Position numbers and translations under genes: made by a program. Of a stretch of 5,043 nt of DNA, positions 4,902 through 5,043 are shown piece by piece. The notes under the pieces were generated by a model. It had not been told where the DNA came from. It searched no databases and saw nothing but the letters and a program-made list of their open reading frames with translations. How positions within the stretch are numbered: position 1 is the stretch's first letter; the number at the start of each line of letters is the position of its first letter. This DNA is from Candidatus Doudnabacteria bacterium (GTDB lineage Bacteria > Patescibacteriota > Doudnabacteria > UBA920): contig CAIWKW010000051.1 of the NCBI GenBank assembly GCA_903913365.1, forward strand, positions 1 to 5,043, written 5' to 3'.

Positions 4902-5043
4902 ATGACACCAAAAAAAATCAAAGAAAAAATGCTCAGTTACAACTGGACACTGTGGCTAAAACGGCCATTCTATGCATTTTTGATGTCCACTTTTAAAGGC
5001 GGAAATTCAAAAAAAGCATTTGCGGAAATTGGATTGAAAAATT
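4902..5043 (+). CDS. N-terminus of a second PEP-swivelling-domain paralogue (3' partial)
   Basis: The frame from the ATG at 4902 is open to the window edge and gives 47 residues. It aligns without gaps to the start of the protein at 1662, 29 of 47 residues identical, including opening MTP, the LSY.W..WLKRPF block (residues 11-23), STF (29-31), GGN (33-35) and IGL (43-45). By homology the full protein should be about 430 residues and end in the phosphohistidine domain, but that part is outside the window. The N-terminal domain has no function I can name; the retained tryptophan/aromatic pattern shows it is under constraint. The upstream sequence lacks a Shine-Dalgarno. It is transcribed divergently from the GC-rich gene. 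Confidence 0.85.
   Translation, partial: MTPKKIKEKMLSYNWTLWLKRPFYAFLMSTFKGGNSKKAFAEIGLKN

Overview
The window looks like a compact, AT-rich bacterial chromosome segment, most plausibly from the Candidate Phyla Radiation (Patescibacteria). This is an inference from short gaps between genes, starts that mostly lack a Shine-Dalgarno sequence, and small lineage-specific proteins with a PEP-utilising swivelling domain. No ribosomal or other phylogenetic marker is present, so the taxon is not proven. The standard code (table 11) fits: the intact genes end in TAA or TAG and contain no in-frame TGA.

Left part (1-2948, + strand): three closely packed genes probably form one operon. They are an unrecognised protein whose 5' end may lie outside the window (2-451), an alpha/beta-hydrolase-fold protein with a GHSFG nucleophile elbow (467-1651), and a 428-residue protein ending in a phosphohistidine swivelling domain (1662-2948). 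The gaps are 15 and 10 bases.

Middle part (2943-4143, + strand): a 12-bp tandem repeat spans the stop codon of the swivelling-domain gene. It overlaps a good sigma70-type promoter (TTTACA, 17 bp, TATACT) and has an inverted copy of the same motif at the predicted transcription start. This promoter drives a 336-residue protein that fuses a winged helix-turn-helix, a GHKL-type ATPase and a C-terminal STAS-like DUF4325 domain. The motif is a good candidate for an autoregulatory operator. Within about 2-8 bases of that gene's stop codon begins a decayed 3' tail of another swivelling-domain paralogue (4030-4143).

Right part (4154-5043): a GC-rich gene on the minus strand encodes a divergent histidine-phosphatase-like protein (4228-4743). 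It carries its own near-consensus promoter, a 5'-terminal stem-loop, a strong Shine-Dalgarno and a terminator, and its composition is unlike everything around it, so it looks like an acquired autonomous cassette. Divergent from it, a second swivelling-domain paralogue starts at 4902 and runs off the window. Its first 47 residues match the copy at 1662 at 29 of 47 positions.

Overall, a tandem family of swivelling-domain proteins (one whole copy, one remnant, one partial copy) is interrupted by a fused ATPase/DNA-binding regulator and by a compositionally foreign gene.
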